This document shows, one piece after another, positions 22,623 through 23,214 of a stretch of 23,214 bases of DNA (its first letter is position 1; the number at the start of each line of letters is the position of its first letter). The DNA is from Candidatus Methanolliviera sp. GoM_asphalt (lineage in GTDB: Archaea > Halobacteriota > Methanoliparia > Methanoliparales > Methanoliparaceae): assembly GCA_902158745.1 (NCBI GenBank), contig CABGHH010000007.1:1-23214 (forward strand). The letters are read 5' to 3'. The notes beneath the pieces are model-generated. The model had not been told where the DNA came from. It searched no databases and worked only from the letters and a program-made list of their open reading frames with translations. A program made the translations under genes and the position numbers.

Positions 22623-23214
22623 TTAATATAGCTCGTTCACCGCATCTATGTGAGCAGGCGCCCTCATACTCAGGGGGCAGACCGTTCCTCCTCCCGATGG
22701 CTTAAGCTCCAGCACAAAGGGCTCGTTTGCCGATACTCCCTTCGCCTTTCCAGCGATTTCATCCTTTCCCAGCAGGTTTATACTGAGCTGCATCTTCTCT
22801 CCGGGCTCGAGCATGTTGTCGTAATCTCCCATGACCCCGGGGCTTATCCTGACCACGCCCCAATAACCCTTAGGAATTGAGCTCGGTTTTCCTTTTGCTT
22901 GATACAGCGTGGGCCACACCGATTCAACGGCAGTTATTTCTTTGCCCTCTTTAAAGCCCGACGGTAGTATCGTGAAGGTAGTATCCTTCGTCCTGAAATT
23001 GACCATCATGTTCGTCATATCTACAGGAGTCCCCCCAGCTGTGTTCTCTATCCAGACCAGAACGTTGTCTATCTTGCTATCTCCAGAAGTATCTAAACCC
23101 AGTGTCCTGCCGGATACTTCTATTGCAGAGGTTGCCTGCACCACACTGCTGTTAACGGCACTACCAGCTCTATTTGTTACGTTCATCCCAGCTCCGATCA
23201 ATACATAGCTGAAG
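22623..23214 (-). CDS. arlB: Archaellin (FlaB/ArlB), N-terminus outside the window
   Basis: Major filament subunit of the archaellum. The frame runs to the window edge; the first visible residues FSYVLIGAGMNV are the end of the conserved hydrophobic N-terminal helix, so the class III signal peptide and the start of the helix are missing. The visible 197 residues continue with RAGSAVNSSVVQATSAIEVSG and then a beta-sandwich outer domain containing IDNVLVWIENTAGGTPVDM, a strand pattern common to archaellins, and end with RAPAHIDAVNELY. One Cys (VCPL) lies near the C-terminus. It is the first gene of the archaellum cluster on the minus strand, followed by a poly-T terminator. Confidence 0.92.
   Translation of the reverse strand, partial: FSYVLIGAGMNVTNRAGSAVNSSVVQATSAIEVSGRTLGLDTSGDSKIDNVLVWIENTAGGTPVDMTNMMVNFRTKDTTFTILPSGFKEGKEITAVESVWPTLYQAKGKPSSIPKGYWGVVRISPGVMGDYDNMLEPGEKMQLSINLLGKDEIAGKAKGVSANEPFVLELKPSGGGTVCPLSMRAPAHIDAVNELY

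Noticed and set aside
1..23214. CRISPR array or rRNA genes
   Set aside because: I saw no regularly spaced repeats of 25-40 bp and no rRNA-like conserved sequence. The only perfect repeat of that size is the two-copy in-frame duplication in arlI.

Overview
The window comes from a euryarchaeon. It holds an archaeal TATA-binding protein, an ABCE1/Rli1 ribosome-recycling ATPase, a DUF92 membrane protein, a UPF0200-type kinase-like protein and an archaellum (arl/fla) operon ordered B-D/E-G-F-H-I-J. That gene order is the one I associate with Archaeoglobus- and Methanomicrobia-type euryarchaea. Several genes have a TATA element about 25-30 nt before the start codon, as expected for leaderless archaeal transcripts. 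The tRNA genes carry no encoded CCA. I cannot name the genus.

Left part (1-5160), accessory: the 3' portion of a RecQ helicase, open at the window edge, whose C-terminal helix-turn-helix tail is broken by two compensating single-base indels. Next comes a glycine betaine/proline-betaine ABC importer operon on the minus strand (ATPase with CBS pair, permease, lipoprotein binding protein). It is followed by the decayed remains of a VapBC toxin-antitoxin pair.

Middle (5189-9435): a radical-SAM activase-like gene overlaps a UPF0200 P-loop gene. A tRNA cluster follows (Val and Arg one base apart, then Asp), then a leaderless GNAT-like gene. At the 3' end of that gene sits a tnpA-less IS200/IS605-type element with an intact TnpB. 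Two hairpins of identical architecture, differing by a compensatory base pair, bracket the element. Its left end also has a large hairpin and a 17-bp direct repeat overlapping the tnpB start.

Right-middle (9477-15704), housekeeping: a site-2 protease lies divergent from TBP and DUF92. An operon of TatD hydrolase, small EMC6-like membrane protein and ABCE1 converges on DUF92 with a 10-bp overlap.

Right part (15796-23214): archaellum operon on the minus strand. Archaellin (cut by the window edge) is separated from arlD/E-G-F-H-I-J by a poly-T terminator and a second TATA-like promoter. The last gene, joined to arlJ by a TGATG overlap, encodes an unrecognised single-pass, highly charged protein that I suggest is an archaellum accessory factor. 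arlI carries a perfect 31-bp duplication that adds a 12-residue peptide repeat.
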